Shown: piece after piece, positions 57,469-64,000 of the stretch
How positions within the stretch are numbered: position 1 is the stretch's first letter
How the letters are laid out: every line of letters begins with the position of its first letter
From: VXMF01 sp965206775
Lineage (GTDB): Bacteria; Acidobacteriota; Terriglobia; Bryobacterales; UBA6623
DNA length: 64,000 nucleotides
NCBI GenBank assembly: GCA_965206775.1
Contig: CBDBKU010000003.1
Span: forward strand, 1,984,001-2,048,000
Reading direction: 5' to 3'
Notes under the pieces: generated by a model
What the model saw: only the letters and a program-made list of their open reading frames with translations
Database searches by the model: none
What the model was told of the DNA's origin: nothing
Made by a program: the position numbers and the translations under genes

Positions 57469-58953
57469 GTGAGGGCTCCAGTTGATCTGCTCCGCGAATC
57501 GAGGTTTTTTGCCAGCTTCGAGGATGCTGACCTCGTCTCATTTGCGCGTGACGCGATCCGACTGAGCTTTCGAAAGGGTGACTGTATCGTCGAGGAGGGC
57601 CGGCCCGCCCAGCGCCTCTACATCCTCGTGTCGGGAACTGTGGAACTCTCGTTCATGGCTCCGGCCGAACCGAGCGAGATGGACCCGCACGTCGCCGACA
57701 GGCGGGGCGACATTGTAATTCACTCCATCAACGTGCCGGGATCGCTAATCGGATGGTCCGCGATGGTCGAGCCGTATCTATGCCGGGCAACGGCCACCGC
57801 TCTTGAGGCCACCAGCATGATCGCATTTGAACGAGATGCCATCGAAGTTCACTGCGAGAGTCGACCTGAGTTCGGCCTGCGTTTCATGAGGCGAATTCTG
57901 TGGGCTCTCGGCGATCGGATTGGAAGCAGCCGCGCTCAGCTTGCCTCGCGGCACTACTCGCGCGAAGCCGAGCGGATTCGCGAGCTGCTGGCCGATCGGG
58001 GTGAGAAGCTCGGCGTCAACTCGCGGCTTTACAAGATACCGGTCTATCTGGAGAATCGGCTGACCGCTGCGGATGCCTACGACACCCTCGACGAAGTTGC
58101 CATCTCGCCGAATCCGTTGGAACGGGATCTTGCCTCGCATTGCCGGCGGCTGATCGTCGGCGCGGAACGCGAGGCAAGAGTGTTTCGCCAGTTGCAGCGG
58201 ATCTACGACACTGTCGCCCAAGCGCCGGAGTCGGCCGGCCCAGTGGAAATCCGCCGGATCTGCTGCCGAGGCTTTCAGAAGCTCTACGCTCTCACGGACT
58301 ATCGAATCGAGGGATGGGAGCACTTGCCATCCGAGCCGGGCTGCGTCGTGTTGATGAACCATTTGTCGAACCACTCCGAGAACACCCTGCCGAATCGGTT
58401 CCAACTTACCCTCGACACGCATTTTGTTAGCGCAATGATCCTGTTCGAGCGCTACGGCGAACCACCGGTTCGGGTCGTGCGCCAAGCGGCCCCGGACGAA
58501 GCCGGCCACCGGCGGTACTTCAACCGCTTCGGATACATCACGGTGACATCCGGGCGCGCGTCCGTGCCTGCTGCAGACGCGGGGAGCCGATTGAAGAATA
58601 TTCGCGAACGATTTCTCCAGGATGCGCGCGACGAATTGGCGGCGGGGCGCAACTTGGTGATATGTCCGGAAGGCGGCTCGACCAAGACGCAGGCCTCGCC
58701 GATGGCATTTCGTGCGGGTGCGTTTCGCATCGTGCGCAACGTACATCCGGAACCACTTCTGGTTCCGATCGCGGTCGCCAACTTTGACAAGCAGATTGCT
58801 AGGACTCGCCTCGCGGCAAAGATCTTTCCGCCTATCAGGTTGTCGGAAGAGGTCGCGCATTCGGCGTCGGACACGGTCTTCTACGATTTCATCAACGACC
58901 TGCGGGAAAGGTATCGCGGATTCGTTCGCCAGGCCAGCGAACTGGCTGCGTGA
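57469..58953 (+). CDS. Cyclic-nucleotide-binding domain fused to a PlsC-like acyltransferase
   Basis: A 494-residue two-domain protein. Residues about 5-125 form a CRP-like cyclic-nucleotide-binding fold (FFASFEDADLVSFARDAIRL, GDCIVEEGRPAQRLYILVSG, GSLIGWSAMVEPYLCRATAT). After a helical linker, residues about 275-460 resemble a glycerolipid acyltransferase: VVLMNHLSNHSENTLPN at the catalytic His site (about H298), GYITVTSGRAS, and NLVICPEGGSTKT as the equivalent of FPEGTR. The strict HX4D spacing is not kept (His then Glu after six). The start is GTG 57469: GGAGGAGG lies just upstream, so the longer frame from TTG 57400 is not used. Likely role: lipid acylation controlled by a cyclic nucleotide or other ligand. 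No DNA-binding domain. Confidence 0.78.
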   Translation: MRAPVDLLRESRFFASFEDADLVSFARDAIRLSFRKGDCIVEEGRPAQRLYILVSGTVELSFMAPAEPSEMDPHVADRRGDIVIHSINVPGSLIGWSAMVEPYLCRATATALEATSMIAFERDAIEVHCESRPEFGLRFMRRILWALGDRIGSSRAQLASRHYSREAERIRELLADRGEKLGVNSRLYKIPVYLENRLTAADAYDTLDEVAISPNPLERDLASHCRRLIVGAEREARVFRQLQRIYDTVAQAPESAGPVEIRRICCRGFQKLYALTDYRIEGWEHLPSEPGCVVLMNHLSNHSENTLPNRFQLTLDTHFVSAMILFERYGEPPVRVVRQAAPDEAGHRRYFNRFGYITVTSGRASVPAADAGSRLKNIRERFLQDARDELAAGRNLVICPEGGSTKTQASPMAFRAGAFRIVRNVHPEPLLVPIAVANFDKQIARTRLAAKIFPPIRLSEEVAHSASDTVFYDFINDLRERYRGFVRQASELAA

Positions 58954-59040
58954 GGTCCGTATCCGACGGGTCCAGTGCCCCCGCTAGACCCGCGTTGCGG
59001 TTGCGACCATGTTTGGTCGCAAGTGGCAGTCGCCTTCGCG

Positions 59041-59502
59041 CTATTCGAAGACGAGGCGATCTCTCTTGGCTTCAATCTTGGCTACGTCGATTCCAGGTAC
59101 GGCAAGCAGGTCTGCGAGCGATTGGAAGGCACCGTGGTCCTTGCGGTACCGCAGAATTGCCGCTGCCTCGGACCGCTTGAGTGACAAGCGGCTCTCCAAT
59201 TGGATCGCCCTCGCTGTGTTGACATTGACAGGCGGAATCTCCCCAGCCGGGAAGTGCGTGGCTAGGTAGTCGACAAGGATATGCAGCTCTTGGTCGGTTG
59301 CCTTGACTCCCAGACCGACCATCTTCGTGAGCGTCGCGGCCCACCCGTTCCGGTCCTGGCGCAACGAGACGGATTGCGCGACGTCATGGCAGCCCTGGCA
59401 GAGCTGTTCGGTTTCGAATCTTCCCGGCCCGTCAGGCAGGTTCGCGGCGAGTGGAGCGGCCGCCAGCGCAAGCATCAGAAGGCAGGCCGCGTCAGCGCGC
59501 AT
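59041..59502 (-). CDS. Cytochrome c fused to a helix-hairpin-helix domain
   Basis: A 153-residue exported protein: signal peptide (CLLMLALAAAPLAANLP), cytochrome-like part with CQGCHD (C35-C38-H39) and LTKMVGLGVKATDQELHILV, then a ComEA-like helix-hairpin-helix from about residue 92 (PPVNVNTARAIQLESRLSLK, FQSLADLLAVPGIDVAKIEA). Such fusions often accompany PQQ dehydrogenases in Acidobacteria-like genomes; the HhH part may mediate protein contacts rather than DNA binding. Its ATG directly follows the stop codon of the upstream PQQ-type gene, so the two are co-translated. Confidence 0.85.
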   Translation of the reverse strand: MRADAACLLMLALAAAPLAANLPDGPGRFETEQLCQGCHDVAQSVSLRQDRNGWAATLTKMVGLGVKATDQELHILVDYLATHFPAGEIPPVNVNTARAIQLESRLSLKRSEAAAILRYRKDHGAFQSLADLLAVPGIDVAKIEAKRDRLVFE

Positions 59503-61005
59503 CTAGTGCTCCATCGGAATGCCGAACGCGTACACCGCGCTGGTAGACGTCGTTAGAAACACGTGCCCTGGTCCGGACGCAAGCGTGTGCCCGCGGGCGG
59601 TCGACGTGATTGACTCGCCGCTGTCCCAAAGGCGATTGCCGTCCGTGCCCTCTATCGCGTAGAGCTTTGCCGAGCCGGAAGCTGCGCCTCCGTCCAAGGC
59701 GAATACCACTCCGTTCACAACAATCGGTGGCAGGGGCATATCCATCCTCGGAGACTCCCACCCCTCGTCCAACTGAACCCGGTCATCGCTACCGGACACC
59801 TTCCAAGCCGTTACGTTGTTGGCAGTCGGCACGAGAATCCAGTGCGTGCCGTCCGAATCCCTCCATGCCGCCAAGGCGGTTTCGGATCGGCCCGCCCCCG
59901 CGCTCACCGGTCGGCTGGCGAGTTCCTTGAAGTTTGCTGGGTCGTAGACCTTCAGAGAACCGTCCCGAGCGATCGCGGCGACACGATCCTTGCCGCCGTG
60001 ATCGAAAACCACTGGGGACGAGCGGAAACCCACGGGCGGGCTCGCCCGCTTAACAGCGAGCGTTCCGGCCTCGAGGGCTACCAACGCCCCTTCGCTGGTC
60101 GAGGCGAGCACGGTGCCGTCCGGAGTGAAAGCCACTCCTGCCGGACCGACCACGGATCCGCCCTCGGACTTCCACGTGGCGACGGAGCCGGATTCTAGGT
60201 CAACCGCCCAGACACCGTTCTCGGCAGCGTTGCATCCGCTCGCAGTGGAGACGTACGCGACGCCGTTCACGACAATCAGCCCGCGTGCGTTAGCGTTTGC
60301 GGGCAGGAAGGGAATCGGGGGCTCGTGGTCTCTGCCGTTGGACACGTACAGCGAGTGCAGCATGCCGTCGGCGGAGAGTGCATAAACGAGCGTCACGCCC
60401 CGCAACGCTCGCTGGGCAGGGGGCCGCGTGCGGGAAGGCGCCGGACGACGAGCCGGCGGTCTGCGGGGCTGTGCGAGGTTGGCGAGCGTCACGGCTCCTT
60501 CGCCCGGCTGCCCGACACCGCTACTCGCGGGAGATCGCCGTCCGCGCGCACCGAATCCGAGCGAAGACGGCATTGCCGCCGCCGTCGGTCGTGTCACATT
60601 TGCAGTCATCCCGCCCGGGCAGTCGGGCGAAGTCTTGCTCTGCCCGGCCGAGAAATGCCTTTCCCACTCCATCCGGGCTAGGTCGGTATCCATCGCATAA
60701 ATACCGCCGGAACTGCCACCGACGAACGCCAGGGACCGGAATCCTCGGTGGCTGATAAGGAAATCCAGCAATGCGGGGGCCGTCAGAGCGTTCCCGCTCC
60801 GGGCCTCGTTTGGAACGTCGATCTTCCAGAGGAACTGAAAGTTCGAATCTCGCACCGTTGCAGGCGATGTCTTTCGGTCCGCTCGGACCCACGAGGAGCG
60901 CTGAGCGTCGGACCCGACTGAGGTCCAGTCGTCGGACTGAGCGTTCGGTGCGATTAGCAGAAGTCCTGCAAACAGTGACGCGAGACTGGCCTTTAGTCTG
61001 AGCAT
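59503..61005 (-). CDS. PQQ-type beta-propeller protein with a Pro/Arg-rich insert
   Basis: A 500-residue exported propeller. Signal peptide (LASLFAGLLLIAPNAQSDDW), first blade WTSVGSDAQRSSWVRADRKT, FQFLWKIDV, later blades (GVWAVDLESGSVATWKSEGG, KVYDPANFKELASRPVSAGA, KLYAIEGTDGNRLWDSGESI) and end TSAVYAFGIP. Between CPGGMTANVTRP and YALSADGMLHSLY lies a ~70-residue low-complexity stretch rich in Pro, Arg and Gly that the divergent relative at 61096 lacks. ATG 61005 is chosen at the signal peptide. It is followed without gap by the cytochrome c-HhH gene, suggesting an electron-transfer pair. Enzyme versus structural role is uncertain. Confidence 0.82.
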   Translation of the reverse strand: MLRLKASLASLFAGLLLIAPNAQSDDWTSVGSDAQRSSWVRADRKTSPATVRDSNFQFLWKIDVPNEARSGNALTAPALLDFLISHRGFRSLAFVGGSSGGIYAMDTDLARMEWERHFSAGQSKTSPDCPGGMTANVTRPTAAAMPSSLGFGARGRRSPASSGVGQPGEGAVTLANLAQPRRPPARRPAPSRTRPPAQRALRGVTLVYALSADGMLHSLYVSNGRDHEPPIPFLPANANARGLIVVNGVAYVSTASGCNAAENGVWAVDLESGSVATWKSEGGSVVGPAGVAFTPDGTVLASTSEGALVALEAGTLAVKRASPPVGFRSSPVVFDHGGKDRVAAIARDGSLKVYDPANFKELASRPVSAGAGRSETALAAWRDSDGTHWILVPTANNVTAWKVSGSDDRVQLDEGWESPRMDMPLPPIVVNGVVFALDGGAASGSAKLYAIEGTDGNRLWDSGESITSTARGHTLASGPGHVFLTTSTSAVYAFGIPMEH

Positions 61006-61095
61006 GTGAATCAATCTTTGGCGAGGCCCCGAGGCCCTCCGCATTCGCCTAATCATATCGTTGCGGACTAGAATGGTTCAACGGATTGTGCAGTT

Positions 61096-62646
61096 ATGAA
61101 AAGTAGACGCCTGCTAGCCGCGATGTTGCTGAGTTGCGTTGCCGCGATGCCGGCCGACTGGCTCACTGACGGGGGGAACCCCGAACGGACTGCGTGGCAG
61201 AAGGATGAGACGTTCTTTACGACCGCGAATGTCCACCAGTCGAAGCTGCTCTGGAAGATCAAGCTCGACAACGAGCCGCGCCAGATGCATGCGTTGTTGC
61301 CGGCCTTGGTTGCGGAGGGCGTCCGGACCTCCGGCGGCGCAAAGGAGATCGTGCTTGTCGCAGGCGTCTCGGACAACCTCTACGCCATCGACGCGAGCGA
61401 CGGAACTCTCATCTGGTCCAAGCAGTTCGAAAGCAACTGGGAACCGGTCGAGGGCCAGCGACCGCCATACCTGTTGTGCCCGGGGGGTCTGACGGCGACG
61501 CCGGTGATCGGTCGCGGGAAGGGTGATGGCGAATACATTGTCTATGCCGCATCGTGGGACGGGAGGCTTCGCCGCCTCGACTTGGCTGACGGGGAGGATC
61601 TGGTGCCTCCTGCCAGCTTCATGCCGCCCAATGGCAAGCCGTACGCACTGAACCTAGTGGACAACGTGATCTACACCCATTCAGCCCAGCGTTGCGGCGG
61701 CAATCCAAACATGGCCTACGTCTACGACCTGGGCACCGACAAAGTAGGCAGCTGGGGCCCGGCGGGCGGGGGTATGTGGGGGCGAACTGGGCCGGCAATC
61801 AGTTCAGAAAAGGTGATGTACACGGGAACAGGGGATGGCCTCTGGGACCCCGAGAACGGGGTTTTCGGCAACGGAATCATCGGGCTCCAAATGGATCCGG
61901 ACACAGGCTCGCTGGAGTTGTACGACTACTACGGGCCATCGAATGCTGAGTGGCTCTTCAAGCGCGACCTTGACATGCAAGTGACTCCTGCGATCTTCCG
62001 CTACAAGGGGCGCGAGCTGATGGTCGACGCCGGCAAGGAATGCGTCATTTACCTGATGGATCTCGAATCGATCGGGGGAGACGACCACCGGACGCCGCTG
62101 TACCGCTCGCCGTTGGTCTGCAACGAAGAGGTGAACTTTGCTTCGGCCGGCGTTTGGGGGGCGATGGCAAGCTGGACCGACACGGACGGGACGGTCTGGG
62201 TGCTCTCGCCGATCTGGGGTCCGAAGCATTCCAAATTCCACGCAGCCATCGAGAACGGCGAAGTCACCGATGGAGCCATCGTGGCGTTCAAGGTCGAGGA
62301 GACCGAGGACGGGGGCCTGTGGCTGGCACCCGCGTGGATCTCCCCCGACATAAACCGGGCAGAGCCTCCGGTCATCGCAAATGGAATCGTTTTCGCTTAC
62401 GGAAACGGCGAGGACACGCATCAAGCCATGCCGGACGTGGGCCTGACGAACACCGCCGAGGAACGGATTGCGGGTTCCACGAACGCTGTGCTTTACGCTC
62501 TCGATGCCCGCACGGGTAAGCAACTGTGGTCGAGCGGTGACGAGATTGCCAGCTGGAACCATTGGGGAGGAATCTCGATCGCCAACGGGCGCGTCTATAT
62601 GGGGACATTTGACGGCTACTTGTACGCGTTCGGAATCGAACGCTAG
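61096..62646 (+). CDS. PQQ-type beta-propeller protein
   Basis: A 516-residue exported propeller, relative of the divergent gene at 59503. Signal peptide (RRLLAAMLLSCVAAMPADWL), blade motifs NLYAIDASDGTLIWSKQFES, YIVYAASWDGRLRRLDLADG, NMAYVYDLGTDKVGSWGPAG, VLYALDARTGKQLWSSGDEI and the terminal GTFDGYLYAFGIER. Conserved Cys in LLCPGGLTATPV and QRCGGNPN match positions in the relative. The two genes diverge from a 90-base gap, so they may share a control region. Probably a periplasmic quinoprotein or a PQQ-like binding protein; the substrate is unknown. Confidence 0.85.
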   Translation: MKSRRLLAAMLLSCVAAMPADWLTDGGNPERTAWQKDETFFTTANVHQSKLLWKIKLDNEPRQMHALLPALVAEGVRTSGGAKEIVLVAGVSDNLYAIDASDGTLIWSKQFESNWEPVEGQRPPYLLCPGGLTATPVIGRGKGDGEYIVYAASWDGRLRRLDLADGEDLVPPASFMPPNGKPYALNLVDNVIYTHSAQRCGGNPNMAYVYDLGTDKVGSWGPAGGGMWGRTGPAISSEKVMYTGTGDGLWDPENGVFGNGIIGLQMDPDTGSLELYDYYGPSNAEWLFKRDLDMQVTPAIFRYKGRELMVDAGKECVIYLMDLESIGGDDHRTPLYRSPLVCNEEVNFASAGVWGAMASWTDTDGTVWVLSPIWGPKHSKFHAAIENGEVTDGAIVAFKVEETEDGGLWLAPAWISPDINRAEPPVIANGIVFAYGNGEDTHQAMPDVGLTNTAEERIAGSTNAVLYALDARTGKQLWSSGDEIASWNHWGGISIANGRVYMGTFDGYLYAFGIER

Positions 62647-62944
62647 AGGGCACGTCTCATGGGTGGCCGGTCCCGAGCTCGACGGCCGAATTTCCAGGTA
62701 CCGATTCGGGTGCGGGGCCGAGCGACAAGAATAGGACGGCAGCCCTCTATGGCATCGCTCGGAAGGACCAGAGCGACCGGGTCTCAATGTCCGGTGTCAC
62801 GATGCCGGAGGCCTTCCGAATACGGACTCGCCGCAGTATCCGCTAAGTTGCGATTCAGGTCTCGCGAGCAGGGCTCTTGTTGTCACCAGTCTGGGTCGAA
62901 TGTATCGTTGTGCTATGCGCGAACCTAGGCGAGAGGGCGGTGCA
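62647..62944. other. Non-coding interval
   Basis: About 300 bases without a recognisable gene; a promoter for the following gene is expected but no convincing -35/-10 pair was found. Confidence 0.35.
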
Positions 62945-64000
62945 ATGAGTCATGACCGATGCCGTCCCTACATATCCCGGACGCCCATGATCGGCCCGGC
63001 TCTAGAACGGCCTCCTTGGGCCTGGGCCACCCGTTCCGCACAAGTTTCCGGTTGCTTGCTCGCAGTAGCCGCCTCGCTGGCCGCCCAGCCGGTGCTGGTT
63101 CTCGACAAGGCTACAGCTCCGCCTGGGTGGGCGCTGGCCGAGCGGCTCCTGCTTGATACGGCGTCCGACGGAGTGCAGGCGTTTTCCGAGCGTTTCGTCG
63201 ACGAACGCGGTCATCTCAAGTGCATCGAACGGTGGGGCGGAAACGACGGAGCCGACGACGCAATGGAGAATTTCGGGGGCTGGACGCTTCTGTACGCACT
63301 CGGGGGAAGCGACGCCGTTTTGACCCTCTACAAGAAAGCTTGGGAGGGCCATATCCGCCAATACACCCAGGCACGCGCCACCGGAATCGAAATGGCGGAG
63401 CATGGCATGTACTGGCGCGAGTTCGTGACGTCGTTCGATTGGGAGCACACGGGCGAGGCGCTTGCTGCCTTTCACCTGTACGGCTTCGCGGCACCCGACG
63501 ATCCCGTCTACCGAGGACGGATGGAGCGTTTCGCCGAGTTCTACACGGGAGACGACCCCGTCGCCGCCAACTATGACCCCGACGTGAGAATAGTCAAGAG
63601 CCTCCACAACGGGAGTAGGGGCCCCAAGCTGACGCCCGCCACCGAGATGGACTGGGGCGGCTTGCCCGTCGAAGGGGACGCCGAGCGGCTGTCCCGATAC
63701 GCCACGGCGTCGAACATTCGGGGCGATCACCCCCTGAACCTTTGCGCCACCGCTCTGGGATTCAATGCATTCGCGCTCACCGGCGATCGGCGGTACCGGG
63801 ATTGGGCCGTGGACTACTCTGGTGCGTGGCGCGATCGAGTCATAAAGAACGGCGGCAACATTCCTACCAACATCGGGTTGGACGGCGCGATCGGCGGGGA
63901 GTGGGGCGGCAGGTGGTACGGGGGCGTTTTCGGATGGAACTTCTGGCCGCGGTCCGACGGACGGAACTACTTCATCCGGGGGCCGCGCATTGCATTCGGG
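62945..64000 (+). CDS. Secreted protein of unknown function, possibly an alpha/alpha-toroid glycan enzyme (cut by window end)
   Basis: An open frame of 352 codons from ATG 62945 (alternative ATG 62987) to the window end without a stop. A signal peptide (VSGCLLAVAASLAAQ) precedes a region with repeated helical pairs and many aromatic residues: HLKCIERWGGNDGADDAMEN, FGGWTLLYALGGSDAVLTLY, GMYWREFVTSFDWEHTGEAL, AAFHLYGFAAPDDPVYRGRM, NIRGDHPLNLCATALGFNAF. This architecture (helical hairpins with conserved Asp/Glu and Trp near loops) resembles six-hairpin glycosidases or polysaccharide lyases, but I do not recognise a family. Catalytic residues cannot be assigned. The neighbouring genes do not clarify its role. 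Confidence 0.65.
   Translation, partial: MSHDRCRPYISRTPMIGPALERPPWAWATRSAQVSGCLLAVAASLAAQPVLVLDKATAPPGWALAERLLLDTASDGVQAFSERFVDERGHLKCIERWGGNDGADDAMENFGGWTLLYALGGSDAVLTLYKKAWEGHIRQYTQARATGIEMAEHGMYWREFVTSFDWEHTGEALAAFHLYGFAAPDDPVYRGRMERFAEFYTGDDPVAANYDPDVRIVKSLHNGSRGPKLTPATEMDWGGLPVEGDAERLSRYATASNIRGDHPLNLCATALGFNAFALTGDRRYRDWAVDYSGAWRDRVIKNGGNIPTNIGLDGAIGGEWGGRWYGGVFGWNFWPRSDGRNYFIRGPRIAFG

Overview
The window looks like a chromosomal segment of an environmental Acidobacteriota bacterium, probably Bryobacterales/Solibacter-like. That placement is inferred from gene families, not from a marker gene; there is no rRNA or tRNA here. The evidence is a GC-rich genome carrying four very large Oar-type TonB-dependent receptor-like proteins with N-terminal carboxypeptidase-regulatory domains, three DUF1549/DUF1553 (PSD1-type) proteins each paired with a DUF1501 protein, several PQQ-type beta-propellers, a DUF3500 protein, a SUMF1-fold protein and secreted sugar-processing enzymes.

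Layout. 1-3480: divergent genes for a secreted MBL-fold protein (cut by the window edge) and a GH95 alpha-L-fucosidase lipoprotein. 4118-6766: molybdate transporter modABC. 6886-9523: DUF3500 protein and a DapA-family aldolase/lyase. 9524-12403: accessory zone with a Doc-type toxin-antitoxin pair, a broken DUF4338 (DruA-like) gene and unassigned DNA. 12404-15760: solitary receptor. 15761-18487: remains of a polysaccharide-synthesis locus (one intact, very GC-rich GT2 gene between a glycosyltransferase C-terminal remnant and a DUF1972 N-terminal stub). 18488-31602: a tight co-directional nine-gene array: receptor, DUF1549, DUF1501, SUMF1-fold protein, Tat-exported enolase-superfamily protein, MFS transporter, GntR regulator, DapA-family enzyme, second enolase-superfamily protein. 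31738-33513: TPR remnant and TPR protein. 34188-37379: PQQ dehydrogenase with fused cytochrome c, then a decayed transposase. 37806-46338: receptor interrupted by one in-frame stop, then a PSD1/DUF1549/DUF1553 and DUF1501 pair. 46974-48455: ceramidase-like protein. 48690-55027: fourth receptor, then DUF1501 and PSD1 genes. 55060-55665: VapBC. 55723-56160: transposase remnant. 56296-58953: acetylxylan-esterase-like hydrolase and a cyclic-nucleotide-binding/acyltransferase fusion. 59041-62646: cytochrome c-HhH fusion and two paralogous PQQ-type propellers. 62945-64000: a secreted protein cut by the window end.

How the genes may work together. The strongest theme is a repeated module of outer-membrane receptor + DUF1549 protein + DUF1501 protein, seen three times in about 37 kb; one copy heads an apparent sugar-acid catabolic operon with its own transporter and regulator. 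By analogy with SusC/D loci these may be substrate-specific uptake and processing modules, with DUF1501/DUF1549 proteins as the exported partners. Their substrates cannot be read from the sequence. Molybdate uptake and PQQ/cytochrome c proteins suggest periplasmic oxidation of alcohols or sugars. No intact transposase, CRISPR array, tRNA or rRNA was found; transposase remnants mark the accessory intervals.
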